5,810 nt of DNA, from assembly GCA_003552605.1 (NCBI GenBank), contig PUNN01000184.1:1-5810 (forward strand). Direction: 5' to 3'. The DNA comes from Phycisphaeraceae bacterium. Its GTDB lineage: Bacteria; Planctomycetota; Phycisphaerae; Phycisphaerales; Phycisphaeraceae. The stretch's first letter is position 1. Every line of letters starts with the position of its first letter. The notes below the pieces were generated by a model that did no database searches, had not been told where the DNA came from, and was given only the letters and a program-made list of their open reading frames with translations. The position numbers and the translations under genes are program-made. Positions 1-5,810 of this stretch are shown piece after piece.

Positions 1-183
1 CCGCACCCAGCCCGCTTCCATGGCGTACTCCAGCCCTCCGGAGTAGGCGTATGCCCCGATCGGAAGATTCGGGCTGATCAGCTGCCAGAGGTCCAGACGC
101 GCCCGGGCACCCGCCCCGGGGGTCGCCCCACGCATAGGCGAGGTCTGCTGGCAACCGGGGCCTGCGGACGGGTCAGTCGCCAT
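1..183 (-). CDS. ureF: Urease accessory protein UreF, N-terminal part (3' end outside window)
   Basis: The frame is open to the left edge and encodes LWQLISPNLPIGAYAYSGGL followed by EYAMEAGWV. This is the unmistakable N-terminal signature of UreF (LLQLxSPALPxGAYSYSxGLE). UreF binds UreD on apo-urease and acts as a GTPase-regulating partner of UreG during nickel insertion. Two starts are possible. ATG 183 overlaps the ureE stop by 11 nt and gives a 34-residue leader before the LWQL motif. ATG 135 lies 37 nt after the ureE stop and gives the shorter leader more usual in the family. Neither has a clear Shine-Dalgarno, and there is no in-frame stop between them. I give the outer bound; the family call is far firmer than the start. 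At most 61 residues are visible here. Confidence 0.9.
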   Translation of the reverse strand, partial: MATDPSAGPGCQQTSPMRGATPGAGARARLDLWQLISPNLPIGAYAYSGGLEYAMEAGWVR

Positions 184-679
184 GGCTGTGGCCGTGGCCG
201 TGATGGTGACCGCCGTAGGCGCCGGCTTCAGGCTCAAAAGGCTCGTCCCGGCGCTCGACCTTCAACCCCAGACCGAGGACCATCTCGTCGAGCACGTGAT
301 CCGGCGCGTAGCGCAGATAATCCCGCTCCACCTGCAGAGGCACGTGGCGATTGCCAAGGTGATAGCAGGCCCGCGCAAGCAGCCAGGGGTCATCACTTTG
401 CGCCTGACTCACCGGTTCAGCTGCCGCCCGCACGAGGATCTCGCAGCCATGGGCATCCCGTAGGATTGCCCCGTCACGCAGAACATGCCCACGCGGCAGC
501 GCAACCCCCACCTCCTCGCCACAATCAAGGCGGGCACGGAAGCGGCTTCGCTGGCGCAAGTCAAAGGTCAATGTGAGGGTCTCGGCGGCGATGCGGCCCG
601 CACTCGGCCGAACCTCCGTGCCACCAGCCTCTGCCTGCGGGGCAGCACCTACGTCGACGATTTCGGTAATCATGCGCAT
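173..679 (-). CDS. ureE: Urease accessory protein UreE (nickel metallochaperone)
   Basis: This 168-residue cytosolic chaperone delivers nickel to the UreDFG-urease assembly complex. The N-terminal half is the substrate-binding-like beta domain, with LPRGHVLRDGAIL (61-73). The C-terminal metal-binding domain contains the signature CYHLGNRHVPLQ (105-116), with H112 matching the essential H96 of Klebsiella UreE, then DHVLDEM (127-133) and FEPEAGAYGG (148-157). The last 11 residues are His-rich, with H158-160, H162, H164 and H166. The position aligned with Klebsiella H110 is Pro126, while the H112 equivalent, H128, is kept. The start is ATG 679 or ATG 673 (MRM or M alone), both served by the AGGAGG at 684-689. 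The stop lies inside the proposed ureF start overlap. Confidence 0.95.
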   Translation of the reverse strand: MRMITEIVDVGAAPQAEAGGTEVRPSAGRIAAETLTLTFDLRQRSRFRARLDCGEEVGVALPRGHVLRDGAILRDAHGCEILVRAAAEPVSQAQSDDPWLLARACYHLGNRHVPLQVERDYLRYAPDHVLDEMVLGLGLKVERRDEPFEPEAGAYGGHHHGHGHSHGD

Positions 680-683
680 CGTG

Positions 684-689
684 CCTCCT
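684..689 (-). promoter_or_regulatory. Ribosome binding site of ureE overlapping the ureC stop
   Basis: AGGAGG shares its first two bases with the TAG stop of ureC. It lies 4 nt before an ATG at 679 and 10 nt before a second in-frame ATG at 673. Both spacings are slightly off the optimum, so the site supports ureE translation without deciding between the two starts. Confidence 0.75.
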
Positions 690-2394
690 AGAACAGGAAG
701 TACCGTTGGGCGAGCGGCAGGGTCTCAAGCGGTTCACAGGTGAGCCGCTCACCGTCGGCGCGCACCTCATAGGTCTCCGGGTCGACCTCCATGTGTGGCT
801 GCAGATCGTTCAAGGGGAGATCCTTCTTGCGCACCCCCCGGATGTTGCGAACCGGCAGGATGCGTTTTTGCAGCCCGAGTTGCTCGCCAACGCCAGCCGC
901 TACGGCCGCCTGCGACATGAAGGTGACGCAGGTGGCACTGCGGGCACCGCCAAGAGCCGCGAACATCGGTCGGTAGTGCACCGGCTGCGGCGTTGGAATC
1001 GAGGCGTTCGGATCGCCCATCTGCGCAGCAACAATTTGGCCACCTTTGATGATGAGTGACGGCTTTGCACCGAAAGAGGCTGGGTTCCAAAGGACGATAT
1101 CGGCCAATTTCCCAGCCTCCAGCGATCCGATTTCATCAGCAAAGCCGTGGGTAAGCGCTGGGGTGATGGTGTATTTCGCGACGTACCGGCGGGCGCGAAA
1201 GTTGTCATCGTCGGCCGTATCTTCCGGCAGGGCACCGCGCTGGACCTTCATCTTGTGCGCGGTTTGCCAGGTGCGTGTGATCGTCTCCCCCACACGGCCC
1301 ATCGCCTGGGCGTCGGAGGAGATCATCGAGAAGGCGCCCAGGTCGTGCAGAATATCCTCGGCGGCGATCGTCTCACGCCGGATACGCGACTCCGCAAAGG
1401 CCACATCCTCCGGTATCGCCGGATCGAGATGGTGGCAAACCATGAGCATGTCGAGATGCTCATCGATCGTATTCACGGTGTAAGGGCGGGTCGGGTTCGT
1501 GCTCGATGGCAACACATTGGCCGAGCCACACGCCTTGATAATATCCGGTGCGTGCCCCCCACCGGCGCCTTCGGTGTGGTAGGTGTGAATCGTGCGATCC
1601 TTGAAAGCGGCCAAAGACTGTTCCACAAAGCCCGATTCGTTCAGGGTGTCGGTGTGGATACAGATCTGGACATCCTCCAACTCGGCGACACCGAGCGCGC
1701 AATCGATCGCTGCAGGCGTGGTCCCCCAATCCTCATGAAGCTTTAGGCCAAGGGCACCCGCCGCGATCTGTTCGTGCAATGCAGCCGGCAGACTGGCGTT
1801 CCCCTTGCCGAGGAAACCGAAGTTCATCGGCAGCTCCTCAACAGCCTGCAGCATGCGGTGAATGTTCCAGGGCCCCGGCGTGCACGTGGTCGCATTGGTT
1901 CCCGTTGCCGGCCCCGTCCCTCCACCGACCATCGTCGTGATGCCGGCCATCAGGGCTTCTTCCACCTGTTGCGGACAGATGAAGTGGATATGCGCATCGA
2001 TCCCGCCGGCGGTCGCGATTTTCCCCTCGCCAGCGATCACCTCGGTTCCGGGCCCGAGGGGGATATCGACGCCGGGCTGTGTATCCGGGTTACCGGCCTT
2101 GCCAATCCGCTCGATCCGGCCTTTCCGAATGCCGATGTCGCCTTTGACGACACCCCAGTAGTCCAGGATCACCGCATTGGTGATCACCAAGTCCACCACT
2201 TCGTCCGAACCGGCCTGGCCCTGACCCATGCCGTCACGGATCACTTTGCCGCCGCCGAACTTCACCTCCTCGCCATAGACCGTGTGATCCGCTTCCACCC
2301 GAACCCGCAGCTCCGTGTCACCCAGGCGTATCCGGTCACCGGTGGTGGGTCCGAACATATCGGCGTACGCACCGCGATCGATCGTTGTGCTCAT
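688..2394 (-). CDS. ureC: Urease subunit alpha (catalytic)
   Basis: This is the 568-residue catalytic subunit of urease (EC 3.5.1.5), which hydrolyses urea to ammonia and carbamate using two nickel ions. It is full length for the amidohydrolase-superfamily protein. By comparison with Klebsiella urease (our numbering is one higher), all key residues are present: nickel ligands H135 and H137 (DAHIHF), bridging carbamylated K218 (LGLKLHEDWG), H247 (CIHTDT), H273 (TYHTEGAGGG) and D361 (ISSDAQ). The flap carries C320 and H321 (MVCHH), and R337 is in ESRIRRE. The gene therefore encodes a competent active site. The ATG at 2394 overlaps the ureB stop by one base and has GGAG 8 nt upstream. The TAG stop sits inside the ureE Shine-Dalgarno region. 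Confidence 0.98.
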   Translation of the reverse strand: MSTTIDRGAYADMFGPTTGDRIRLGDTELRVRVEADHTVYGEEVKFGGGKVIRDGMGQGQAGSDEVVDLVITNAVILDYWGVVKGDIGIRKGRIERIGKAGNPDTQPGVDIPLGPGTEVIAGEGKIATAGGIDAHIHFICPQQVEEALMAGITTMVGGGTGPATGTNATTCTPGPWNIHRMLQAVEELPMNFGFLGKGNASLPAALHEQIAAGALGLKLHEDWGTTPAAIDCALGVAELEDVQICIHTDTLNESGFVEQSLAAFKDRTIHTYHTEGAGGGHAPDIIKACGSANVLPSSTNPTRPYTVNTIDEHLDMLMVCHHLDPAIPEDVAFAESRIRRETIAAEDILHDLGAFSMISSDAQAMGRVGETITRTWQTAHKMKVQRGALPEDTADDDNFRARRYVAKYTITPALTHGFADEIGSLEAGKLADIVLWNPASFGAKPSLIIKGGQIVAAQMGDPNASIPTPQPVHYRPMFAALGGARSATCVTFMSQAAVAAGVGEQLGLQKRILPVRNIRGVRKKDLPLNDLQPHMEVDPETYEVRADGERLTCEPLETLPLAQRYFLF

Positions 2395-2708
2395 CAGTCG
2401 TTCTCCAGCGGTCCCATGACCTGTGCGTTGAACCCGAAGATGCGGCGCTCGCCGGCATAAGCGACGAGCTGAACCTCGCGCTCCTGGCCCGGCTCAAAGC
2501 GCACTGCCGTGCCGGCCGGAATATCCAGACGGAAGCCGCGGGCCGTGTTGCGGTCGAAATCCAGTGCCGGGTTGGTCTCGGCGAAGTGGTAGTGCGACCC
2601 GACCTGGATCGGACGGTCACCGGTGTTGGTGACGGTCAGGGTGCACGTCGGACGGTCCTCGTTGAGGGTGATCGTGCCTTCGGCAGGGATGATCTCACCG
2701 GGAATCAT
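2394..2708 (-). CDS. ureB: Urease subunit beta
   Basis: This is the 104-residue beta subunit of bacterial urease. Family motifs include the N-terminal MIPGEI, the central VGSHYHFAETNPAL (36-49), FDR followed by GFRLDIPAGTAVRFEPG (58-74), and GFNAQVMGPL near the end. The ATG at 2708 has AGGA 7 nt upstream, in the short gap after ureA. Its TGA stop shares one base with the ureC start (TGATG), so UreB and UreC translation is probably coupled, which would help 1:1 stoichiometry. Length and motifs are normal. Confidence 0.97.
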   Translation of the reverse strand: MIPGEIIPAEGTITLNEDRPTCTLTVTNTGDRPIQVGSHYHFAETNPALDFDRNTARGFRLDIPAGTAVRFEPGQEREVQLVAYAGERRIFGFNAQVMGPLEND

Positions 2709-2728
2709 GGCGGGTTCCTCTCTCGTGC

Positions 2729-3031
2729 TCAGGGGATCGGGTCGTGAACGGTCACGAGTTTGGTGCCGTCGGGGAAGGTCGCCTCCACCGCGATCTCCGG
2801 GATCATCTCCGGCACGCCTTCCATCACGTCGTCCCGGGTGAGCAACTGCGTGCCATGCGCCATCAGATCCGCCACACTGCGCCCTTCGCGCGCACCCTCG
2901 ACGATGGCGGAACTGATGTAGGCGACGGCCTCCGGGTGATTCAGGCGGATGCCGCGCTCTTTGCGCCGCTCAGCGACCATCGCCGCCATGGCGACCAAAA
3001 GCTTGTCTTTCTCACGGGGTGTCAGTTCCAT
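2729..3031 (-). CDS. ureA: Urease subunit gamma
   Basis: This is the 100-residue gamma subunit of the three-subunit bacterial urease, a cytosolic nickel enzyme assembled as (UreABC)3. It has the family's typical length and opens with MELTPREKDKLL. Other family motifs are AERRKERGIRLNHPEAVAYI (20-39) and the C-terminal PDGTKLVTVHDPI. It has no catalytic residues itself and packs against UreB and UreC. The start is secured by the perfect AAGGAGG site. UreA is separate from UreB, not fused as in Helicobacter. A 20-nt gap leads to ureB. Confidence 0.97.
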   Translation of the reverse strand: MELTPREKDKLLVAMAAMVAERRKERGIRLNHPEAVAYISSAIVEGAREGRSVADLMAHGTQLLTRDDVMEGVPEMIPEIAVEATFPDGTKLVTVHDPIP

Positions 3032-3036
3032 GTTCG

Positions 3037-3043
3037 CCTCCTT
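3037..3043 (-). promoter_or_regulatory. Strong ribosome binding site of ureA
   Basis: AAGGAGG lies 5 nt before the ureA ATG. It matches the 16S rRNA anti-Shine-Dalgarno perfectly and is the strongest site in the window. It lies in the 27-nt gap after ureD and should drive high independent initiation on the first structural gene. That makes sense because structural subunits are needed in far greater amount than UreD. Confidence 0.85.
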
Positions 3044-3058
3044 GACGGGAGCCTCGAT

Positions 3059-3895
3059 TCAGGTAGCCCAGATGCGCGGGGTACACGCGGGCCGATCCAA
3101 GATCAGCGGCCGGATCGTCTGCCACGCCACAGCCAGCGACGGCCACGCCTCACGGACCGTCCTGGCGAGGATGCGACAGACGAGAACATCGCCGAGTTGG
3201 GTCACGCCGGCGGCCGGGGGGCCGGGAAGCACCCGGCGGACTTCGGAGACGCCGTCCTCGGGCACCGGGGTTGCGTAGAGGCTTGCAACGACGCCGGCGC
3301 CGCGGAAGCCCCACGGCGCCATCCGCAGCGGACTGTCGGCGTCAAACGCCGCGCGATCACTCATCACGGGTACTCCATCGCGCCAGATATTGAACCGTTG
3401 ATCGCAGTGTCCGCGGGCAAATTGATCCCCGTGCCCGGGGCGCCCCAGCGCAAAGATGTCCCAGCCTATGAAGCGCGCGTCCCCGTGCAGCCGTACCGCG
3501 GTGCTGAGGTGAGCATCGGCGCCCTGGAAAAGAAGGGTCTCCTGCGGAAGCCACTCCAGCACGCCACCATTGTCCACGGTCAGCAGCTGCGACTGCTGCG
3601 AGGGTAGCCCCAGGGTTCGGTAGACCTTGGTGGCCGCGGGCGTGGTGAGCAGAGCATGGGCGCCGTGGCCACACACCGCATCCAGTTTTAGGGTATCCCC
3701 ACCGGCGACTCCTCCCGGGGGGTGCAAAAGATAGACATGGCACGGCGCACCTTCCGGGTAAAAGGGCCGCTGGATCATCATCGGCCCCTGGTGCCGCCGG
3801 GAGACGATCCGCGTGCGCCCCTGTCGATGACCGAAGCGCAGGGACAACGTCCCGGCCCAGCCATTCCCAGCGCTCGAGGCCTGGCACGCACTCAT
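3059..3895 (-). CDS. ureD: Urease accessory protein UreD
   Basis: This is a 278-residue cytosolic urease accessory protein (UreD/UreH family). It binds the UreABC apoprotein and, with UreF and UreG, forms the platform through which nickel reaches the active site. Family motifs are clear: QRPFYPEG (42-49), HPPGGVAGGD (58-67), TTPAATKVYR (84-93), EWLPQETLLF (114-123), GWDIFALGR (144-152), and the C-terminal PRIWAT ending. I chose the ATG at 3895 because it gives the usual family length and N-terminus. The frame is open upstream to an ATG at 4000, but that would overlap urtE by 35 nt and add 35 unrelated residues. No Shine-Dalgarno is visible before 3895, so translation may depend on coupling from upstream. 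It is followed by ureA after 27 nt. Confidence 0.95.
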   Translation of the reverse strand: MSACQASSAGNGWAGTLSLRFGHRQGRTRIVSRRHQGPMMIQRPFYPEGAPCHVYLLHPPGGVAGGDTLKLDAVCGHGAHALLTTPAATKVYRTLGLPSQQSQLLTVDNGGVLEWLPQETLLFQGADAHLSTAVRLHGDARFIGWDIFALGRPGHGDQFARGHCDQRFNIWRDGVPVMSDRAAFDADSPLRMAPWGFRGAGVVASLYATPVPEDGVSEVRRVLPGPPAAGVTQLGDVLVCRILARTVREAWPSLAVAWQTIRPLILDRPACTPRIWAT

Positions 3896-3899
3896 GCAG

Positions 3900-3938
3900 T
3901 CAGAGCGCTGACGGATGACGGAGAAACCGGTGACACAT
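3900..3938 (-). other. Possible 12-codon minicistron upstream of ureD
   Basis: The 70-base spacer between urtE and ureD contains an ATG at 3938 preceded by AGAGG (3946-3950) at 7-nt spacing. It reads M-C-H-R-F-L-R-H-P-S-A-L and stops with TGA at 3902-3900, leaving only 4 nt before the ureD ATG. The ureD start itself has no recognisable Shine-Dalgarno sequence. Ribosomes finishing this short frame could therefore reinitiate on ureD. The AGAGG also lies in the loop of a weak 5-bp stem (AGCAA/TTGCT, 3941-3956). A frame this short can easily arise by chance, so this is a suggestion only. Confidence 0.2.
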
Positions 3939-3965
3939 GGAGCAACCTCTATTGCTGGCAGTGCG

Positions 3966-4655
3966 TTAAACAGTGAGATGCTCACGGACGAGATCGTCAC
4001 TCAAGTCTTCCATGGCACCGGATGCGACGACCCGGCCATTTTCGAGAATGTCGAAGTGCTCGCCGACGCGCCGGGCGAAGGCAAGCTTCTGTTCGACCAG
4101 AAGGATGGTGACGCCCAGCTCTTCGTTCAGGCGCACGATCACATCGCCGATCTCGCGAACGATGTTGGGCTGGATGCCTTCGGTCGGCTCATCGAGCAGC
4201 AGTATACGAGGATCCAGCGTCAGGGCCCGCCCAATCGCAAGCTGCTGCTGCTGACCACCGGAGAGATCGCCGCCGCGCCGCCGCCGCATCTCCCGCAGGA
4301 CGGGAAAGAGTTCGTAGACCCGCTCGGGAATGGTTCGGCTGCGCCTTGCTGCCAGCCCGATCCGCAGGTTTTCTTCGACCGTCAGTTGCGGGAAGATCTC
4401 ACGACCCTGCGGGACATAACCGATACCCAGTCGTGCCCGCTTCTGAGGCGGCAGCCCCGTGATCTCTTGACCATCGAAGAAGATTTTCCCCTCCGCGGTC
4501 GGCAGCAGACCGATCAGACACTTCAAGAGACTCGTTTTGCCCATCCCGTTGCGTCCAAGGAGACACGCGCGCTGACCGGCTTCCACCTTCAACGAAACGC
4601 CCCGAAGCGCCTGGCTGCCGCCGTAGTACTGGTCCAAGGATTGAATCGAGAGCAT
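3966..4655 (-). CDS. urtE: Urea ABC transporter ATP-binding protein UrtE
   Basis: This is the second ATPase of the urea importer, LivF type, 229 residues, which is full length for the family. It should pair with UrtD as a heterodimer on the permease. Visible motifs are the N-terminal MLSIQSLDQYYGGS, characteristic of UrtE, Walker A GRNGMGKT (34-41), Q-loop VPQGREIFP (Q83), signature LSGGQ (131-135), and Walker B ILLLDEP (151-157). The switch region reads LLVEQ (186-190), with Gln where many ABC ATPases have His; this is normal in LivF-like subunits. The start at 4655 lies 1 nt after the urtD stop, and GGGGGAG within the last urtD codons serves as ribosome binding site. An in-frame ATG 24 nt upstream (4679) would overlap urtD and is less likely. 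Confidence 0.95.
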   Translation of the reverse strand: MLSIQSLDQYYGGSQALRGVSLKVEAGQRACLLGRNGMGKTSLLKCLIGLLPTAEGKIFFDGQEITGLPPQKRARLGIGYVPQGREIFPQLTVEENLRIGLAARRSRTIPERVYELFPVLREMRRRRGGDLSGGQQQQLAIGRALTLDPRILLLDEPTEGIQPNIVREIGDVIVRLNEELGVTILLVEQKLAFARRVGEHFDILENGRVVASGAMEDLSDDLVREHLTV

Positions 4656-4656
4656 T

Positions 4657-5502
4657 TCACTCCCCCAAGTAAACTTCAACGACCCGTGGATCGTCCTGGA
4701 TCTGGCTCATCGGCCCCTCCGCCAGAACACTTCCCTGGTGGAGAACCGTGACCGTCCGGGCAATGGATCGAACAAAATCCATGTCATGCTCCACTACCAC
4801 CACGGTGTGTTGGCCGGCAAGGGAGGTGAGCAATTCGGCGGTTTGCTCCGTCTCATGGCCCGTCATACCAGCCACTGGCTCATCGACTAGCAACAGGCGC
4901 GGGTTCTGCATTAGCAAAGACCCGATTTCCAGCCACTGTTTCTGACCGTGGGATAGCGTTCCCGCCGGCGAAAAACGAAGGTCCTTGAGCCCAATGAGCT
5001 CCAATACTTCCTCCAGCCGTTCTCGATCTACCGGCTCAAGCTTCCAGAGCAAGCTGGTCACCAACCCCCGGTCACAGTGCAGAGCCAACTCCAGATTCTC
5101 AAAAACCGTGTGCTGTTCGTAGACGGTGGGTTTCTGGAACTTGCGTCCGATTCCAAGCTGCGCCACCTCATGCTCTTTATGGCGCAGGAGATTGTGGCGT
5201 TGCCCGAAAAACGCGCTGCCGTAATCGGGCCGAGTCTTTCCGGTGATCACATCCATCAGAGTGGTCTTGCCGGCGCCATTGGGCCCGATCAGACAGCGCA
5301 GCTCCCCGTCGTTGATGTAGAGGGTCAGTTCGTCCAGCGCCTTAAAGCCGTCAAACGCCTTGGTGATATCTTCCAGGTAGAGGATCACCCCGTGGCGGGT
5401 GTCCACCGCCATGTCCTGCGGCGGCTTGTTGACAAAATCAAAGACCTGATCACGTCGCATTAACTGCCGGAACTCATGCAGCGGGCGGACGGCAGCAGTC
5501 AT
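4657..5502 (-). CDS. urtD: Urea ABC transporter ATP-binding protein UrtD
   Basis: This 281-residue ATPase of the LivG type energises urea import at the cytoplasmic face of the UrtBC permease. An N-terminal extension of about 40 residues, typical of UrtD, precedes the ABC domain. Walker A is GPNGAGKT (73-80), the Q-loop is FQKP (Q123), the signature is LSHGQ (183-187), Walker B is LLLVDEP (203-209), and the switch histidine is in EHD (H239). The LSHGQ signature in place of LSGGQ is usual in UrtD. I chose the ATG at 5502 because it forms an ATGA overlap with the urtC stop and has AAGGAG 8 nt upstream. The frame stays open upstream to 5628, but a start there would overlap urtC by 130 nt and lack family resemblance. 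The gene ends 1 nt before urtE. Confidence 0.95.
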   Translation of the reverse strand: MTAAVRPLHEFRQLMRRDQVFDFVNKPPQDMAVDTRHGVILYLEDITKAFDGFKALDELTLYINDGELRCLIGPNGAGKTTLMDVITGKTRPDYGSAFFGQRHNLLRHKEHEVAQLGIGRKFQKPTVYEQHTVFENLELALHCDRGLVTSLLWKLEPVDRERLEEVLELIGLKDLRFSPAGTLSHGQKQWLEIGSLLMQNPRLLLVDEPVAGMTGHETEQTAELLTSLAGQHTVVVVEHDMDFVRSIARTVTVLHQGSVLAEGPMSQIQDDPRVVEVYLGE

Positions 5503-5810
5503 GAGCTCTTCTCCTTTCGAAACCACTGAAACAGACCGGCGACGCCACGGGGCAGGAACAAGGTGACCACAATGAAAAGCGCCCCGAGCACGAACAACCA
5601 CATCTCCGGGTAGACGGATGTCGCCCAAGTCTTTACCACATTGACGATGCCAGCCCCTGCGATCGCCCCCACCAGGGTCCCCCGGCCGCCAAGGGCAACC
5701 CAGATCGCCATCTCAATGGAAGCCGGCGGCGCCATTTCAGAGGGGTTGATAAGGCCAGTCTGTGGTACATATAAGGCACCAGCGATGCCGCAGAGGACTG
5801 CGGAGAACAC
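5499..5810 (-). CDS. urtC: Urea ABC transporter permease UrtC, C-terminal part (5' end outside window)
   Basis: This is the last 103 residues of a LivM-type inner-membrane permease; the frame stays open through the right edge, so the start lies outside the window. The family forms the translocation pore for urea with UrtB, powered by UrtD and UrtE. Three hydrophobic stretches are visible, at roughly residues 2-15, 31-58 and 68-93 of the fragment. The Gly-rich GGRGTLVGAIAGA segment (41-53) matches the conserved cytoplasmic loop of LivH/LivM permeases that contacts the ATPases. The protein ends in a short basic tail (FRKEKSS). Its TGA stop overlaps the urtD ATG in an ATGA junction. The fragment alone says branched-chain amino acid/urea-type permease. 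The urea assignment rests on the adjacent UrtD/UrtE and the urease genes. Confidence 0.9.
   Translation of the reverse strand: MFSAVLCGIAGALYVPQTGLINPSEMAPPASIEMAIWVALGGRGTLVGAIAGAGIVNVVKTWATSVYPEMWLFVLGALFIVVTLFLPRGVAGLFQWFRKEKSS

Noticed and set aside
176..214. Short GGCCAC-type repeats near the ureE 3' end
   Set aside because: They are explained by alternating Gly-His codons of the metal-binding tail and are not an independent DNA repeat.
1147..2460. 199- and 228-codon plus-strand open frames opposite ureC
   Set aside because: They are shadows of a highly conserved catalytic gene; GC-rich codons leave few stops on the opposite strand.
2744..3607. 287-codon plus-strand open frame opposite ureA and ureD
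   Set aside because: It is antisense to two clear urease genes, its translation has no recognisable family motif, and it is rich in Arg/Gly/Pro/His as expected of a shadow frame in GC-rich coding DNA.
3941..3956. Hairpin AGCAA/TTGCT as a terminator between urtE and ureD
   Set aside because: The stem is only 5 bp with no following T-run, too weak for an intrinsic terminator.
3941..3965. Sigma-54-like element (TTGCT at 3941-3945, minus strand) before ureD
   Set aside because: The matching GG of the -24 element is missing at the required distance, and no sigma-70 -35/-10 pair is visible either.
3915..4751. 278-codon plus-strand open frame opposite urtE
   Set aside because: It is a complementary-frame shadow of urtE, with no domain resemblance and no ribosome binding site.
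4657..5628. Longer urtD starting at 5628
   Set aside because: It would overlap urtC by 130 nt. The extra 42 residues look unlike UrtD, whereas the ATG at 5502 has a strong AAGGAG and an ATGA junction.

Overview
The window is one uninterrupted bacterial operon segment for urea uptake and hydrolysis, with every gene on the minus strand. In transcription order (right to left) it holds urtC (3' end only), urtD, urtE, ureD, ureA, ureB, ureC, ureE and ureF (5' end only). The DNA is GC-rich, ureA/ureB/ureC are separate genes, and the accessory order is D-ABC-E-F. The proteins read like those of a proteobacterium, most likely a gammaproteobacterium. That placement is an inference from protein character, not from a phylogenetic marker.

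Region by region. Positions 5499-5810 encode the C-terminus of the inner-membrane permease UrtC of a LivHMGF-type urea ABC importer. Positions 4657-5502 and 3966-4655 encode its two ATPases, UrtD and UrtE. A 70-base spacer (3896-3965) follows; it contains a possible 12-codon minicistron and is the largest gap in the window. Positions 3059-3895 encode UreD. The three urease structural subunits follow: UreA/gamma (2729-3031), UreB/beta (2394-2708) and UreC/alpha (688-2394). Positions 173-679 encode the nickel chaperone UreE with a His-rich tail. Positions 1-183 begin UreF, which runs off the left edge. UrtA and UrtB are expected beyond the right edge and UreG beyond the left edge; neither can be seen here.

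Together the genes form a scavenging pathway. Urea bound by a periplasmic protein is imported at ATP cost through the Urt permease. Cytosolic urease (UreABC) hydrolyses it to ammonia and CO2. UreD, UreF, the expected UreG and UreE insert the two nickel ions and carbamylate the active-site lysine. Junctions are tight (4-nt ATGA, 1-nt TGATG, 1-nt gap, SD over a stop codon), which fits one polycistronic message with translational coupling. No promoter, terminator, mobile element, RNA gene, CRISPR array or long repeat could be supported.

All visible genes are intact, and all urease active-site residues I checked are present. I see no undescribed system here. The points worth a second look are small: the putative minicistron before ureD, start-site ambiguities in ureD, ureE and ureF, and the metal-binding residues of UreE.
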